In this document: one piece after another, positions 1-13,779 of the stretch
How positions within the stretch are numbered: the first letter of the stretch is position 1
Layout: each line of letters begins with the position of its first letter
Source: Siderastrea siderea
Lineage: Eukaryota; Cnidaria; Anthozoa; Scleractinia; Rhizangiidae
Direction of reading: 5' to 3'
DNA length: 64,000 nucleotides
Assembly (NCBI GenBank): GCA_964030785.1
Contig: OZ034972.1
Location: 54,342,038 to 54,406,037 of the forward strand
The notes under the pieces: generated by a model
Seen by the model: only the letters and a program-made list of their open reading frames with translations
What the model was told of the DNA's origin: nothing
Databases searched by the model: none
Position numbers and translations under genes: made by a program

Positions 1-92
1 GTGAGGAAATTAAGGATGTATTCTTGGAATGGACTACTTTATTCTAGCCAAAAAGGTATCTGTAAATTGGCCCGTAGGTTCAGCTTTGACAT

Positions 93-98
93 TTTATT
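93..98 (-). terminator. Candidate polyadenylation signal AATAAA
   Basis: The minus strand reads AATAAA about 220 nt beyond the proposed stop of the convertase gene. The distance is plausible for a short 3' UTR. It is a common hexamer, so chance is possible. Bases 1-317 otherwise hold no recognisable gene. Confidence 0.35.
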
Positions 99-317
99 CA
101 CACCCAGAAGTACACCGATCAAATTTTATACTTGATAGCATAGTGCCTTGCCCTTATCCTGATACAAAGTTCATTGTTAGAAATCATTTATGTTCTAAGT
201 TTGAAGAACAATACATTATATGTGAGATCGAAAAATTGTTTGCTGTAACCAATATAAAACTAATTTTGTTGTATAACAAGAAGGCCTATCCTTAAATATT
301 TGTTTCTGCTCAGAAAG

Positions 318-436
318 TCATCCGCATTGTTTTCCACCGTTAGCAGGCGGTGGAATGGTGCATGATCGAGAACACTGTTGAGTACCATTACCACATGTGA
401 CACTGCAGTTATACCAGGAGGACCACGCAGAATATC
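318..436 (-). CDS. Convertase exon 18: truncated TSP1 repeat 6 and stop
   Basis: This TSP1 starts [18 protein letters not shown] and stops at TGA (318-320) after GGKQCG, so it lacks the last cysteine-bearing strand. The acceptor position used by sister repeats reads CTG instead of CAG. An AG about 10 nt further in (GATGGAG before GATATT) restores a phase-1 join. A possible polyadenylation signal lies at 93-98. Alternatively this is a dead exon and the gene continues beyond the left edge. Confidence 0.6.
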
Positions 437-3400
437 CTCCATCAACAGAGAAATAAGAATATATAGCATTTTTTTTCTCCGTATACAAAACGACCTTGTG
501 GAACCTAGTGGCTACGAGCAGAAGCCATGATTCAACAGATAGCACAATGGATGTATGTTAATCTAGGCAAAGGAGCATCTTCCACAAGCGTCTGGATATT
601 AGGAAAAGAAAAATGATAACCTGGGCACTTCTGTGTGTTGCATCTTTGCCATTCTTCTGCTCGTCCAAGTCTCCAGCAGCCTCGTCCTCCGTTTGCCGGT
701 GGGGGTCTGGTGCATTTACGTTTGCGACGCTGAGTTCCCCTGTCACATGACTTGCTACACAAGGTCCACCTACTCCACGGCGAGTAACCACCATGAACTG
801 GGAGAGAATGTGATTATGTTGTTTATATTTTCTTTTTCCACTATAACTCATAATAACTTTACCTGGGCATCCAAATGTGTTACATTTAAGTGATTCTTTA
901 TTTCTTCCCAGTCCGCTGCAGTCTTTTCCACCGTTTGTAGGCGGAGGGTTGGTGCAAAAACGATAACGACGTTGCATTCCTCCACCACAGGTCTTGCTGC
1001 ACCAACCCCAGTAAATCCACTGAGAGTAACCACCATGAACTAAGAGGTATGATGTTTTATATTAGATCTTTAAAAGTTTAGCCTTTTTATCATTATATAG
1101 TAAATGGTTTGAACCCAAGAGTATCAGTAGGTCGTATCGTCCGGGTGAGAGTATTTCTGAGAAGAACTGTTCTTGGTGAATGACGTTTCGACAACCTTAG
1201 CGGAAGTCATCTTCAGAGTCAAGTGAAAAGTTGTTGTCTGTCGATGATGATTACAATCACATTTCTGAACACCATCGACTTACTTACCACAAAATCGACT
1301 GGAACTCTGCTTAATACTTAACCTACACTACTAGCTGTTCATGGCCTGCGATGTTTTCATTTGCAGTAAATTTAGTACATTTACCTGGGCAGAGCTGTGT
1401 GTTACAATTCGTTAACTGATGGCTGGACCCTTGGCAGGACAGGCCACCATTCTGAGGGGCTGGGTTGGTACAAGTTCGGCTCCTTCTTCTGTAACCGCCT
1501 CCACATGTCTCCGAGCAGAGGGACCATTCGCCCCAAGCTGCCCAGTTACCATTAACTGAAAATGCAAAGTCATAAATACAGTTATCACTGAACTAATTAT
1601 CTCCCAGCAAGAACAATACATTGTTAAGCAGATCAGACAAGTGATGAAAAACAATTATCAACCAGTGGATATTGTCTTGATGGACGACCAAATTTTCAGA
1701 ACTGACATTAAAACACACGTATAACAACAAGTTGGGAGGATGAATATTTCAAGATTTAAACGGCGAAGAGCTTCTAAAAGTACTAAACCAACATTAAGCG
1801 GACACGCTCAGGGAATATGTATTAATACAGGGGGACCGTTTAAATAGAGGATAATAGACGGTCTGCGCGGAGATATGAAATTTATCTTCGAGTGTTCAAC
1901 TTGATATCGATTTGAACACGAGAAGAGAAATTTCATATCTCCGCGCAACCATGTATTATTTTGTTTATTTTATAAATCCACTAATAACGAGATTTTTGAC
2001 GATTTTCCGAAGATTTCCGCTCATTTTTCGGAGATTTCCCAAGATTTTCAAAATGTTATCCGAAGGCCATACGAATGTTTCCGAAAATAATTCAAACTTT
2101 TCAGAAAATTTCCGAAGATTGCCGAGGCCGATCCGAAGATGTTTCGACTCAATATCGATAAACTTTGGCTTATTCAGCATTGAAACATGGCAAACTCATC
2201 AGCAAACGTGATGAAATCGATATCTTCACAGGTAAAAGATATGATATCCCTCACATGTCAGGATATGGTTTTTCTCAGGGAGAGAAATCCTGGTAATTCA
2301 CTCTAGTTTATATAAAAAACAGGTTCCCATAGATCCTGTTATATACCATTCTGATATCATTCTTATAAATGTTGGATACATCTGGAAGCAAGGCATTGAC
2401 TTTACTATCGGTCGACCGGCAAGAGTTCCTTGTTTCAGCAATCTCGCGGCAAATCTTAAAACCTCGTCGGATTTTTCCAGTATCAGAAATGTGGGATGGC
2501 AAAATCCCGTTACAAGAGTCCGTTTAATACAGGTTTTAAACAATAAAAATGACCATTTCAGCCACTTTTAGAGGTGTCGGCTTAATATAGCTATAATCTA
2601 TAGTGTGTTTGACTGTACTATTAAAACAAGTTCTTATTAGCTAGTTTATTAGCTATGAATTGTGTTTGATTACTTTAGAAACATACAGAAACAACAGCTA
2701 CTTTCACTACCTTTGCATGGTGAGCTGTTACAAGATTGTGACTGAGTAGAGGGCCCTGCACATGTACGGCCCTCATTCTGAGGAACTGGATTAGAGCACG
2801 TTCGACGCTTTGACATGACACCACGACCACAGCTCCTTGTGCATGTGGTCCATTTGCTCCAAGCGCCCCAATTGCCATTAACCGGCACTGTAGAATGAAT
2901 AACAATAAATTAGACATTGTTTTGAGAAAGATTATGCAAAAGTTTCATTGCATTTTGCTGGCCTTATTTTATAAAGAACAAGACAAACGGGACGCTTTTG
3001 TTTACAGATTTTGCAAGTTCGGATTTAGATTAACGTTTGAATTCTCTAAAGTATTCTCCAGGGGGTTAGTATAGGAGCAGAGGAAAAACGGGATTGGCGC
3101 GAGGAACAACAGATGGAAAAAATAACTGAAGAGTATCTTAAGTTAGCCAAACAGCTGGGGGCGATAAGAGAAAATATCGTAGATTTGGAAATCGCAGTAC
3201 GAAAAGCCCCTTGCGACACCGAGCAACAAGCTAACCACCCGAATAGCTTTGAACGCAATGGAGTACAAGAACCAAGACAACGATTATCTCTCAAAGTGAT
3301 CAGTCGATTGTAATCTTTTATTTTTTTCCGGCTTTTTCTTCTGGGGAAAGCCACCAAACCTCTCGAAAGTCAATGATCCATCGAGTGTATTATGCTAATT

Positions 3401-6400
3401 TAGGCTAATGTGATGTGTGAAGCGATGGCCTGATCTTCTACGATTGTTTCACGGTGATGTCAACCCGTGATGCTTCTGTCCTGTACCTATATAAACAGAA
3501 CTCGGACCCTCCTCTCTCACACGACGCAAGACAAACATGGAGGAAGGACATAAGGACTCACGCCGCTCCGACCGAGGTAGTCACGTCTAGCTTGACGAGG
3601 GGCCTTACTATTCTGCACTCAGTTCATGTAATGAGACAATAGTGAGACAGCTGATGTCATATTATACCACGTAAAACTCAGTTCATGTAGTGAATACTAA
3701 ACAGCGCTTCGGTTAGCCTAACCAGGGGAGGGGAGGTGGAAGAAACTTCCTTTGTTACACGACTTAAAAGTGCGGCATAGCGGTGCCGGCCAACCGAGTG
3801 TGTGCAGTAGCTATCGAATGGTCGCTAAAGGCACAGTGAATAAGTTGACAAAGTTCTTTGTTTAGTTCGCATGTTTTGGTCTTGACCGTTAGAAAACCGC
3901 ACACAAATGTGCTCCATCAATGGTACGCTCTCCAGTAGTTGTTCGTTGTGTTGCGGTGTCCCCCAGGGAACGATTTTAGGGCCACTACTATTTCTTTTAT
4001 ATATAAGCGATCGTCCGAATTGTCTCTCAAATTGTGTGCCACTGATGTACGCGGATGACACCCACCTTACATACGCGAGTGACAATACAGACAATATTAA
4101 ATTTCGCCTAAACCAAGATCTAGAGAATGTTCACAACTGGCTGAGAGCAAACAAACTTACTCTAAATATGACTAAAACCGAGTTTATACTTATTGGATCT
4201 AGGCAGAGGCTTGGTAATCTTACAGGTTCCCCGAAAATTGCAATCAATGATTTTCAAGTTAGCCAGGTTACTTCTGCAAAATCACTTGGAGTAATCATCG
4301 ACGACAAACTTCATTGGAGTTATCACATCGAGAAACTAACAAAGAAAATTGCTTCTGGGATTGGGGCCTTAAAAACGAGTAAGACACCTGGTCCCTCAAG
4401 CAACCTTACATCTAATATATAGAGCTCTAATACAACCGCATTTCAACTACTGCAATACTGTTTGGGGAACTGTGGGATTACTTTGCAAAACAAGCTACAA
4501 AAGCTACAAAATAGAGCAGCCCGTGTTTTGAGCTTCTCAAACTATGACGCGAACGCTGGTGATTTATTTGACATTCTTGGATGGAAAAATCTAGCTTGCC
4601 AGCAGCAAATTCAAAGAGCCACAATGGTTTACAGGTCTTTGCACGGGTTGGCTCCAGACTATCTTTTCTCTAAATTTGAAAACCGAGAAACCGCGTACAA
4701 CCTAAGGGACTCTGAGAACAAACTCAATGTTCCACTACCGCGCACTAACTATTACAAAAATAGCTTTACCTATAGCGGCGCGGTTTTATGGAACAGACTT
4801 CCTTCCAACGTAAGACAAGCAGAGTCCCTTGGGCAATTTAAAGCTTTAGTAAAACAAGTACTATAGGGCACGGCATTCGTGGAAAGCAGCTTTTTCTTTA
4901 TAATTAGCTTATCACTAGAAATTTATTATGTATTTTATTATGTATGTATGATTGTATGTAGTGTTCTAAAAAAGCTTATGTTTTAACCGTGTGGAAATAA
5001 AGATTACCTCTCACCTCACCTCTCCAATATAAACGTCTCTGTTACGAAATTTAAGGAAAGTGTTTAAAACAAAAGATTGTGTACGGTCGTAAAAATTCCA
5101 ACATATTTGCATCTTGTCTGCTCCTTTGAAGTTTGCCTCTCCTCTGGCAAAAGTGAGGCTTGCAAATTATACTAATTGAAAGAATTCCAATGATTCTGAG
5201 ATTATTTACCATTTTTGGGTTGTTGAATGTCAACCGTGACAAATTTTTCGCTTGATATTCCACGCCTTCAAAAAGAAAATCTCAGCGGCGTGAAACATCA
5301 AACGCAAAAACCCCCACTCTTCGCATTTTACACGCATGCATTCATTGATATTTTAGTCTTTCCAAGAAAAACAAAACTTTGGGTGACGTCTTTCTTAGCA
5401 ACGGCTTGATTGACACAGATTTGCACCGTTTTCCGGCACCGCTATGCCGTCAAAGAAAAGTGCCGACTTTCTTACCCCCTGAGCCTAAGTAACAGTCCGT
5501 TAGCTTAAATAGCACTCCAGTTAGCCTAAACTGAATAGTTCCTTATCCCACCTGCTGACTCATCAGCATTAAGGTGTGGGGAGACTCCTGTCGAGCAGAA
5601 ATGACAGGGAGCACAAGAGTGGATGAGTCAGCAAGAGGGCTGGGAGGGAAGGCCGACCAGTTCCTAGATGTCCTCGCGAAATGGCAGACCTTGCATTAAT
5701 TATCATATCTTTTATAATGCCACTGAGTCATCACGTGGGATAATGAATATTACATGAACTGTTAATAGTTCCTTATCCCACCTGCTGACTCATTAGCATT
5801 AAAGTGTGGGGAGACTCCTGTCTCGCTACACCTTGAAACACCAGTGTTTGATGTTTACAATAGTAATCCACTGCCAGTCCTTATCTAATATTCACACATC
5901 CCTTCTCCCAATCCTTACAATTCCCCAGTCCTTAATTTATTTCCTCCCAAGCCTAATCATATTCATGTCCCAGTCCTAACTCAATTTCTATTTTTGAAAC
6001 CGAGAAATGCCCCAATTAACGACTGATAGTCGTATAGAATCCAGCTAAGCTGTTTTGTTTTTTGGTGGCTAAAGATCACGAGAGTCTAAAGAGAAATACA
6101 CAAACGCATCCCTCGCTCCACCCGGGCAAAGTACTTAGTTCAGCTTTAAATAGTGTTCTACCATTTAAGACGTCCTTGAGTCCACATGAGATGGTATATC
6201 AGGCATGTGAGCTCCCGCCAGCGCAGAAAAAGAATCGCTGAACCACTCCGCAAGGCAATTTGCAGGCCATAAAGAGTAATATCGCGCGAAACAAAATATG
6301 AAGAAACGGGCTAACAGGAGAGCCCAGCTCGGGCTACGTTTGAATTAAACAGCCAGGGCGGCCATAATCTCACCCGAAGCATTCAGAGAACAAAATAGAT

Positions 6401-9400
6401 AAGCCGCGCGCAAAGGAACCCTCAGACGGTCGCAAATAGAGACTTAAACTTCTATTACTTTCACCGGACAAACAACGGAATTAACTTCACGTCATTTAAG
6501 GTCTTTAAGAGCAAATAAGTTATTAGCCTCCCACGCAGTCGTTTTTAGGAGAGTCGGAGGGGAGTGAAATAGGACTCTCCTAAAAACGACTGCGTGGGAG
6601 GCTAATAAGTTATTGGAGCGATATCGTTCAATTAATGGTGATTATTTAAGATACCTTCCCTCTGTGGTAACTATAAGTCAAACCGTACCAAAAGCTAACC
6701 GAGTTGGGCATACGCATTTAAATGAGTTTTTCCTTCTAGCACTGGGCATGATTCCAAATGCACCTCTGTTTTTCCCCGAATATTACAGACAAAGAAATAA
6801 GCCAAACTGTCTGGTGTAACAACCGCGGTTCCTAAAGCAGCGACAAGTTCTGTAAACAAGGATGCGAGTTCGTTCTCCAAAGAGGAATTTTGTTTACAGT
6901 ATAGGGTTGACTACTTTCGACTGAGTAAAGCTTCTCTTCAAGTCCCAATCCGTGTAAGATCTACAAGAGCTTTAACGGTTGAAGGGTTGGCGGTCGTGTG
7001 ATCTAGGTCTTGAATATCTGCACCTTAGGATAGGTAGCCTGCGAACAGGCTTTCCGGAGCGCTGCAGGCTATAGGATAGGCAGTAAAACGTTCCAGGGCC
7101 CTAACCTGTTTATCTCTCATAGCAATACTATCAAGAGCCATGAGATCACCGAACTCTGCCTGAACAAATTGCCAACGTACCTTTTGGCGACAGCATGTTT
7201 TTTTAAATTATTTATTTGCTTTGTTGTTTTTTTCGGGTCGACTTGAAAACCAATTGCCTGTAACCATTCCAGACGGTTCGTAGAATATGGACAAAGCAAT
7301 GTTTTTTGTTTTGTTTTTCTTGACGAGGGAAAATGAGGTCCCTGGAACGAGAACCTCCTCCACGCTAAGTGTAAATAACCGCCAGGTTGTCCACTTGAAT
7401 ATCAACGCGACAGTCTTGAATTTCAACAAGGAGAGACTAATACTCAGCAACCACCTAAATAGGAAACTGATATTTATCAATGTCCAAAAGTTAACTCTTG
7501 CGAGCCTGTGTGTGCCACAAGCGCCCAACGCGCCTGCAATACGTCAGTGAATAACAACAACGCTTTATACATGCTTTTTTTGTTACCAAGCAATATGACC
7601 AATCCAAGAAGCGCCAGAATACTTATTGTCTCAGCAGGGGTGAAAGGGTGCATCTTGTTTCCCAGCGGTCGATCCAATGGCGGACGCCATTTATGAATAT
7701 AAAACTATGCACCTGGAAACGCGAGGGTTAACGAAATGCATTTGTCCATCATCTTCTGGAGCGGAATCATCAGAGGGGCCGAGGTTTTCTCGTACGTCCG
7801 TAAATTTTTCTTTCTTGGCTTCCGGAATTAACAGCTTAAAGGTGCGAGTCGACCATCAAACCAAGGTATAATATTCGCCCAATTGATTTTAGAACACAAT
7901 CCGCCAAGATTAAGTGCAGCCTGCCCACACATAAACAAACTCGACCCACAATGTAAGCGATGGATCCGCCAAACACCTGCTAAATGCACTATCTTGCTAA
8001 TGTATTGGTTTCGACCAAACCCAGCTCGCTGCAAATTTCTCCCACCAGGTCTGTCACGAGATATAAGGATCAAGCAACACCGAGATCCCGGAGATAACTA
8101 ATAGCCACCAGACCGATAAATTAATAAATGAGCGAATAATTCTTTCAGCGAAACAGCAGTATCGAATTGACCAACAACCGGCCATTCCATTCAAAACCAA
8201 CGTACGCACGAGACTTTCCAGTTAAAATATGTGATCATAACCAGCTTAAATGGTCCATTAACTCATAAAATAATCAAATAAACATATCGAGGTACCTAAG
8301 CCAATTTATCCAGAGAAGAGGGCTTGGCCAACATCCCACAACTCAGAAATCGAGCGTAAAAACATACGCGATGCTAATTTGGGGGGCACATCCCCCCCCT
8401 ACGTTTTGGTGCCGAAAAATCGCGAGCGGTTTGTCAAGATATTTCGTCTCGTGAGTGAGTTCAAACATTCTCGAAAGCTCCTTGGAAGTCTTCGGGAAAC
8501 TTCGTTTATTTTAGAAACGTTCTAAAAATGATCAAAAACGTTCGTATGGCCTTCGAAAACCAATCGGAGAATCTTCGGTCTAGAAACTGCTCAGAAAACA
8601 AAAAGTTGCTAGAACGGAAAAAAGTTGCTCCAAATATGAAAACCTGGCGAGTATTTTTGGTACAGTCTTAGCCCTCCCACGTTCCAAACTGCTCCGCCGC
8701 CTCTAGACTTTCGATTTTAAAAAAAGGCTTCTTCTGACGTGCGACAAAGGGAGACTTAACATGAAAGAACATATAGATATTAACTACCATAAAAAATATT
8801 CTGCAAATATGATAAACTGTTACCTGGGCATTTATGTGTGTTGCATCTCCGTGTTTCCACAGCTTGTCCCAGTTGCCGGCAGTTTCTGCCACTGTGTGAT
8901 GGCGGGGGATTGTTGCATGAACGATAACGACGTTGCGTTCCTCCATCACATGACTTGCTACACCATCCCCAGTAACTCCACTGCGAGTAACCACCATGAA
9001 CTAAGAACAGAATAGGGAAATGACCTTTAGGAATGTAGTTAGCTGTGAGTAATCCTATCGTTTTGAGCTCACCCTGCGAGATAACTTGGTTTCTATTTTT
9101 AGAGTTTATACCTAGATACGTTGAGAATAAACAACTATTCACGTTAGTATCGGTGGCTATTTCAACACTTGTAGGCGTATAATCTTAAACGCAAACAACG
9201 TTCGTGGTATTTTCCCCAAACGTAGGGGTTAAGGACGTTCGCGCTAATTGTTTATGCGCATCCTTACTGCGCACGTAATTCATGTCGCAACGTAACGCCA
9301 CGTCATGCATGAGCGCGCGCGCTAAGAAAACTTTCCAAACACATATAGGGTGGGTAGCCGATGCGTTAACTTCGCTTGCAGTTTCCTCTCTTAAACGGTC

Positions 9401-12400
9401 GGCGACCCCCATTTTTTCGGGATATATAACCTTTTGGGATAGTTCTCTATCGATTGACAAAAAATGAGCCAAATTTGATTATTAGAAGTTTATTATTTTG
9501 TCATTTTCTCTTCTCGCGCGCGATCGAATCAGTCACATTTTGCAGCATTTTGCTGTTTTGAACGTTTGCAAATCCAATTGTTAGAGAGAAGGCTTACTCT
9601 AAGGGACTTTTAAAGCGAAATATATTTGTTCAATAAACCCACTTCATCAACTCATTTAAAATATTTTGTTGCCAGAAGCCGCAGAGGTCATATCGAGTGA
9701 CGAAATCAAATTTATCCAAATAAGCGCCTTCTTTCAGATATCGCATCTCGAAAACAAACTCGGTGACCCCGAATTTTTTTTACATTTATGACATAAGTAA
9801 CTTGTAATCTATCAGTGGTGAAAGTTTCAGAAAAATTGCAATGCTGGAAGATTTTCGCGCGAACGTCCTTAAGCGAAGAATTCTGACCGCTTTGAGCATT
9901 CTTCACAGCCATTAATATCAGCAGATTTCCACCAGCAGATTTTTCACCCCGATAAAATAATGCTTTTTCCTTGGAGTAAGAACGACTGGACTGTATCGAG
10001 AAATTGGGGCCAAAATCATGGAAATTAAGGTCATGGAAATTAACGCTCCACTTAATTAACGGTGCGGAAATTAACGTTAACAAAAATTAACGCGACTTAA
10101 ATTAACGCGAATTTTTGAAATTCGCATTAATTTCATTAATTTCAAGGTATACTATGGCTAGTTTTAAATAACAGGCAATATACCGCCGTAATTTTGTTAC
10201 TTACTTTGGTTTTTCTTGAGTGGGTTCTCAGTTGTCCCATGTAAAATCAGCGTCCAGTTGAAAAGTATTCCTTGCCAAGAAAAGTGAACGTAAAATTTCA
10301 CACAATAAAGTAAAGCCAAAACGGTAAAAACAACAAAACAAACAAAAATAACCAAAATAAATTATTTTAAAAGAAAAAGGAATAATCTTTTCCAAGAAAG
10401 TGACGTGTGGCGTTAATTGTAAGTGATATTCTTGATCGTAATATTGTGCAATATGCCGACTTAGAAACAAGCTGTTCACACAGGTATCCCAAGCTTAAAA
10501 GAAGAGTGTTTTCTCCAACTCCAATATTTTCGGACTTTAAATCGGATCTTTCCAAGGTCGCTCGTTTCCCGACCGCTAGTCAAGGGGAACGTAGATCCTG
10601 GGTAGGAGGGTGGCGCAGCAATAGCGTGAAATCTGCCTGCCTGAGTTGGGTAGTTTTATTTTTTGTTTCTCTCTCCTTTTTCTACAAATTACTTAGCATT
10701 TTAAGACTTCCAACGAATATTGTCTTGAAGTCAACTCCAGTCGAAAAATTTTCGAGTTTGGCGTTCAAACGCTTGTGAATTTGTAATATGAATTTACAAA
10801 AAGGTACTCTCCCCAGGTGGGACGCGCGGTGGCCTAATTGTTAGTGCGCCGGACTCTGGATCGAGCGGTCCAGGTTCAAGCCCCGGCCGGGGTCACTGTG
10901 TTGTGTTCTTGAGCAAGACACTTTACTCTCATACTGCCTCACTCTACCCAGGTGTATAAATGGGTACCGGCGAACTAATGCTGGGGAGATACCCTGCGAT
11001 GGACTAGCATCCCATTCAGGGGGAGTGGAAATATTCCTAGCCGGATAGCTGAAAAAGCCCCAGCCGTAGCGATTTGTTTAAGTCCCTATTGATGGCTTCG
11101 TACGGAATAAAAAACACGGGAAAGTACAGCTCAACAGCTTTCATTCCAATGTTACACGGTGAGATTTTATCCAGTTACAACTTTTAAGATCTGATTCCGT
11201 AACAGTTGCGGTCAGTTAAATAGATGTCTTCGATTTTTTTCTTTGTCCAACGCTCGTGACTTACCGAGCTTAAAATTTACTATCTTCGATCGAATTCATT
11301 ATTTATTACAGAAATGATGCTTTCGACATTGCTGATTCTAGCAGTATGCAGGGCGCGTGTCATATAAGAACCTAGTAAATGTACCAGCTCACCAAGAGTC
11401 TCTCGTAGCTCAGTAGTGAACATTTCAACGTTATCATTTATTTACCTAGCTTAAAATTTGCCTTCTCCATTGTTTATTACAGAAGATGTCAGTCACTTTC
11501 TTCTCTCCTTCCCTCCTTAATTTTCTCTAATTTTAATATGCATCCAACTAACCTGTATTAAAATGATACAGTTGTGTGTTCTGTAATGTTAATTTCCATA
11601 CACCCATAGCATTCTCTCCCCAGTAATGTAACGACATCAGAACCCAGTTTAAGTCTTTTGCACCAAGAGAACTATCGTACATCCTGTATTTTGTTAGACT
11701 GGACACGGTGCGCTGGGGTGAAGTAAGCTTTATCAACAGATCTCCACGACGGGTATAGTTCAAATTCACAGCTACTTCAACGTGTTCCAAGAAGTTTATT
11801 TCATCGCCACAGTATTGACTCCAGTTTCTCAGGTCGATCGTTTCCTCTAACGCCCGTTTTGAAGGGATTTGACTGAAAGACATGAACAAATATATCCAAA
11901 AGACACGTAACGATCATTATCCATTTAGAATCTGCATGCAAAAAACTAACATGCGTCCAAACCGAGAATTGCATAATATTAAAGTAACGGGAATTTTTTT
12001 ATTCATAATATGGTTGGTGAAATTGTAAGAAAATTTCCTACTTCGAGAATGTGAGAAGAATGTTTGCATCAACAGGGAACGACGAACTGACGATTGCCTT
12101 CGAATGCGAGAATCAAACCTTCCAAAAGCCTTAACCAGGTGATGACTCATGGATGGATCATTTAAAAAAAATTAGCTTACATTTTTTAAGTTTCTCAACA
12201 ACCATCCATCTCAATCGTCCTCCCTTGGTTACTTCTTCGGTGTTTTTCATTTTGCTGATTAGTTCTTTTGAAGTTTACTTCGATTTAAAGGAAATTTGAA
12301 ACATTGCAAGAAGTGACAGCCCTTTTGAAAATAAATAAATGAATGAATAATCGTTCCATAATATGTACGCTCTTGAATGGGTTAACTCTTTCAGTCCCAA

Positions 12401-13742
12401 AGAGAGAACAAACACAAAATCGATGAATAAAAATTTTAATACCAAAATATCTTGGTTCTTACCTGTTTACATAATAACGTGGTATTGTGCAATTAACTTT
12501 TGTAGGAACAGTAGTCCAGTTGATTGCCAGATCAACCATCTTTTTTGCATCCATGAGGCCAAATCCAACTCTATTATTTACTGTATCGAAGAAAAGACGC
12601 GTGGTTACGAAAGGATCTAACTAATCAATTTAAAAATAATAATAATAAAGGAATAATTCCAAAACAATAATAAAACAATACACGAACAAGCCACTAATAT
12701 TTATTGTCGATATCATGATACATTAATTTAAGTAAAATGTTTTTTCAAGTTTGAAGACAAACCACTAGTTGTTCAAATTAAGAGACAATTCCTCTTATAT
12801 ACACAGCTTGTCTTGTTAAAGAGCCCCTATTTTACAGTTTCGTGTGCAATAAGCTTTTTTACTGATCTTACCAAACTTCACTCCATAATAGACATAATAA
12901 GCAATGAAAATCACGCCAAGAGCAACAAAAACACTAGAATTTCTCAAAGTCCTTCGATGCGCGGTTTAGGTATGTCACGTACGAAGGTTTAGGTATGTCA
13001 CGCCCTCTCGCGACTTCGTCACTCTCGATCGTCGCTTCACGACTCGCTGGGCGAAGCGACGCTTTTCGGCTCCCTGCGGTCGCCTAAAGATGGCGACTTG
13101 GTGCAAGTCTACAACAACACTACCGACTTGTTTTTCGTGCAATTGGCAATGCGGATTGTTATTATAATTTCAACCCGTGAGGTATTTTTGCTATCAAAAA
13201 AGTAACCGAACTATTCCACTGGCCGCCATTTTGTTATGAGAAAATGAAATGAGGTGATCTGCCCATGCGCCTTTCAGGCATCCGCTGACTACCGCCCCGA
13301 TGATTGCTTTGCAAGTGGTGAGAACAACGCTTAGATTTCATATAAGAGAATGTATGGGAAGTTGCTTCCCCCCGCCCCCTGGTTTGAGCCTTTTGCTTCA
13401 CTCTCTCAGGCTCCAATTTTCAACCAAGCCTTGGAACAAGGCCAGTAAATGACGGATATAATAAACAGCATGCACGTGCATGCAGAGGCGATGACATTTC
13501 CCAAGGAGACACTTACCAACGGGGTCTTAAAAAACATTTTCAGGGAATTTGTCAAAAAACATTAAGGTAAATAAAAGTAGCTGACAACTTCTGTTTGTTG
13601 AATTGTTGTTCAACAAAAAGTTGCGTTATCTTGTAGCGTGACGTCCGATATACGATATACTTCTCGCGAGCGACATGCAAAGTCAAGCAGTAACCACACA
13701 GACCCATTGTATCAATAAATTTAGAGTCTGTCTAAGGAATTC

Positions 13743-13779
<37 letters not shown>

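Noticed and set aside
1912..2211. 99-codon plus and 71-codon minus frames
   Set aside because: They are made of degenerate TTTCCGAAGATT-type repeats, and both strands are open in the same place.
3113..3313. Coiled-coil frame of 66 codons
   Set aside because: No family, no splice partner, and it sits in repeat-rich intron 13; too weak to call a gene.
3400..3720. Possible solo LTR with a TATATAAA box
   Set aside because: I could not find matching ends, a target duplication or a second copy in the window.
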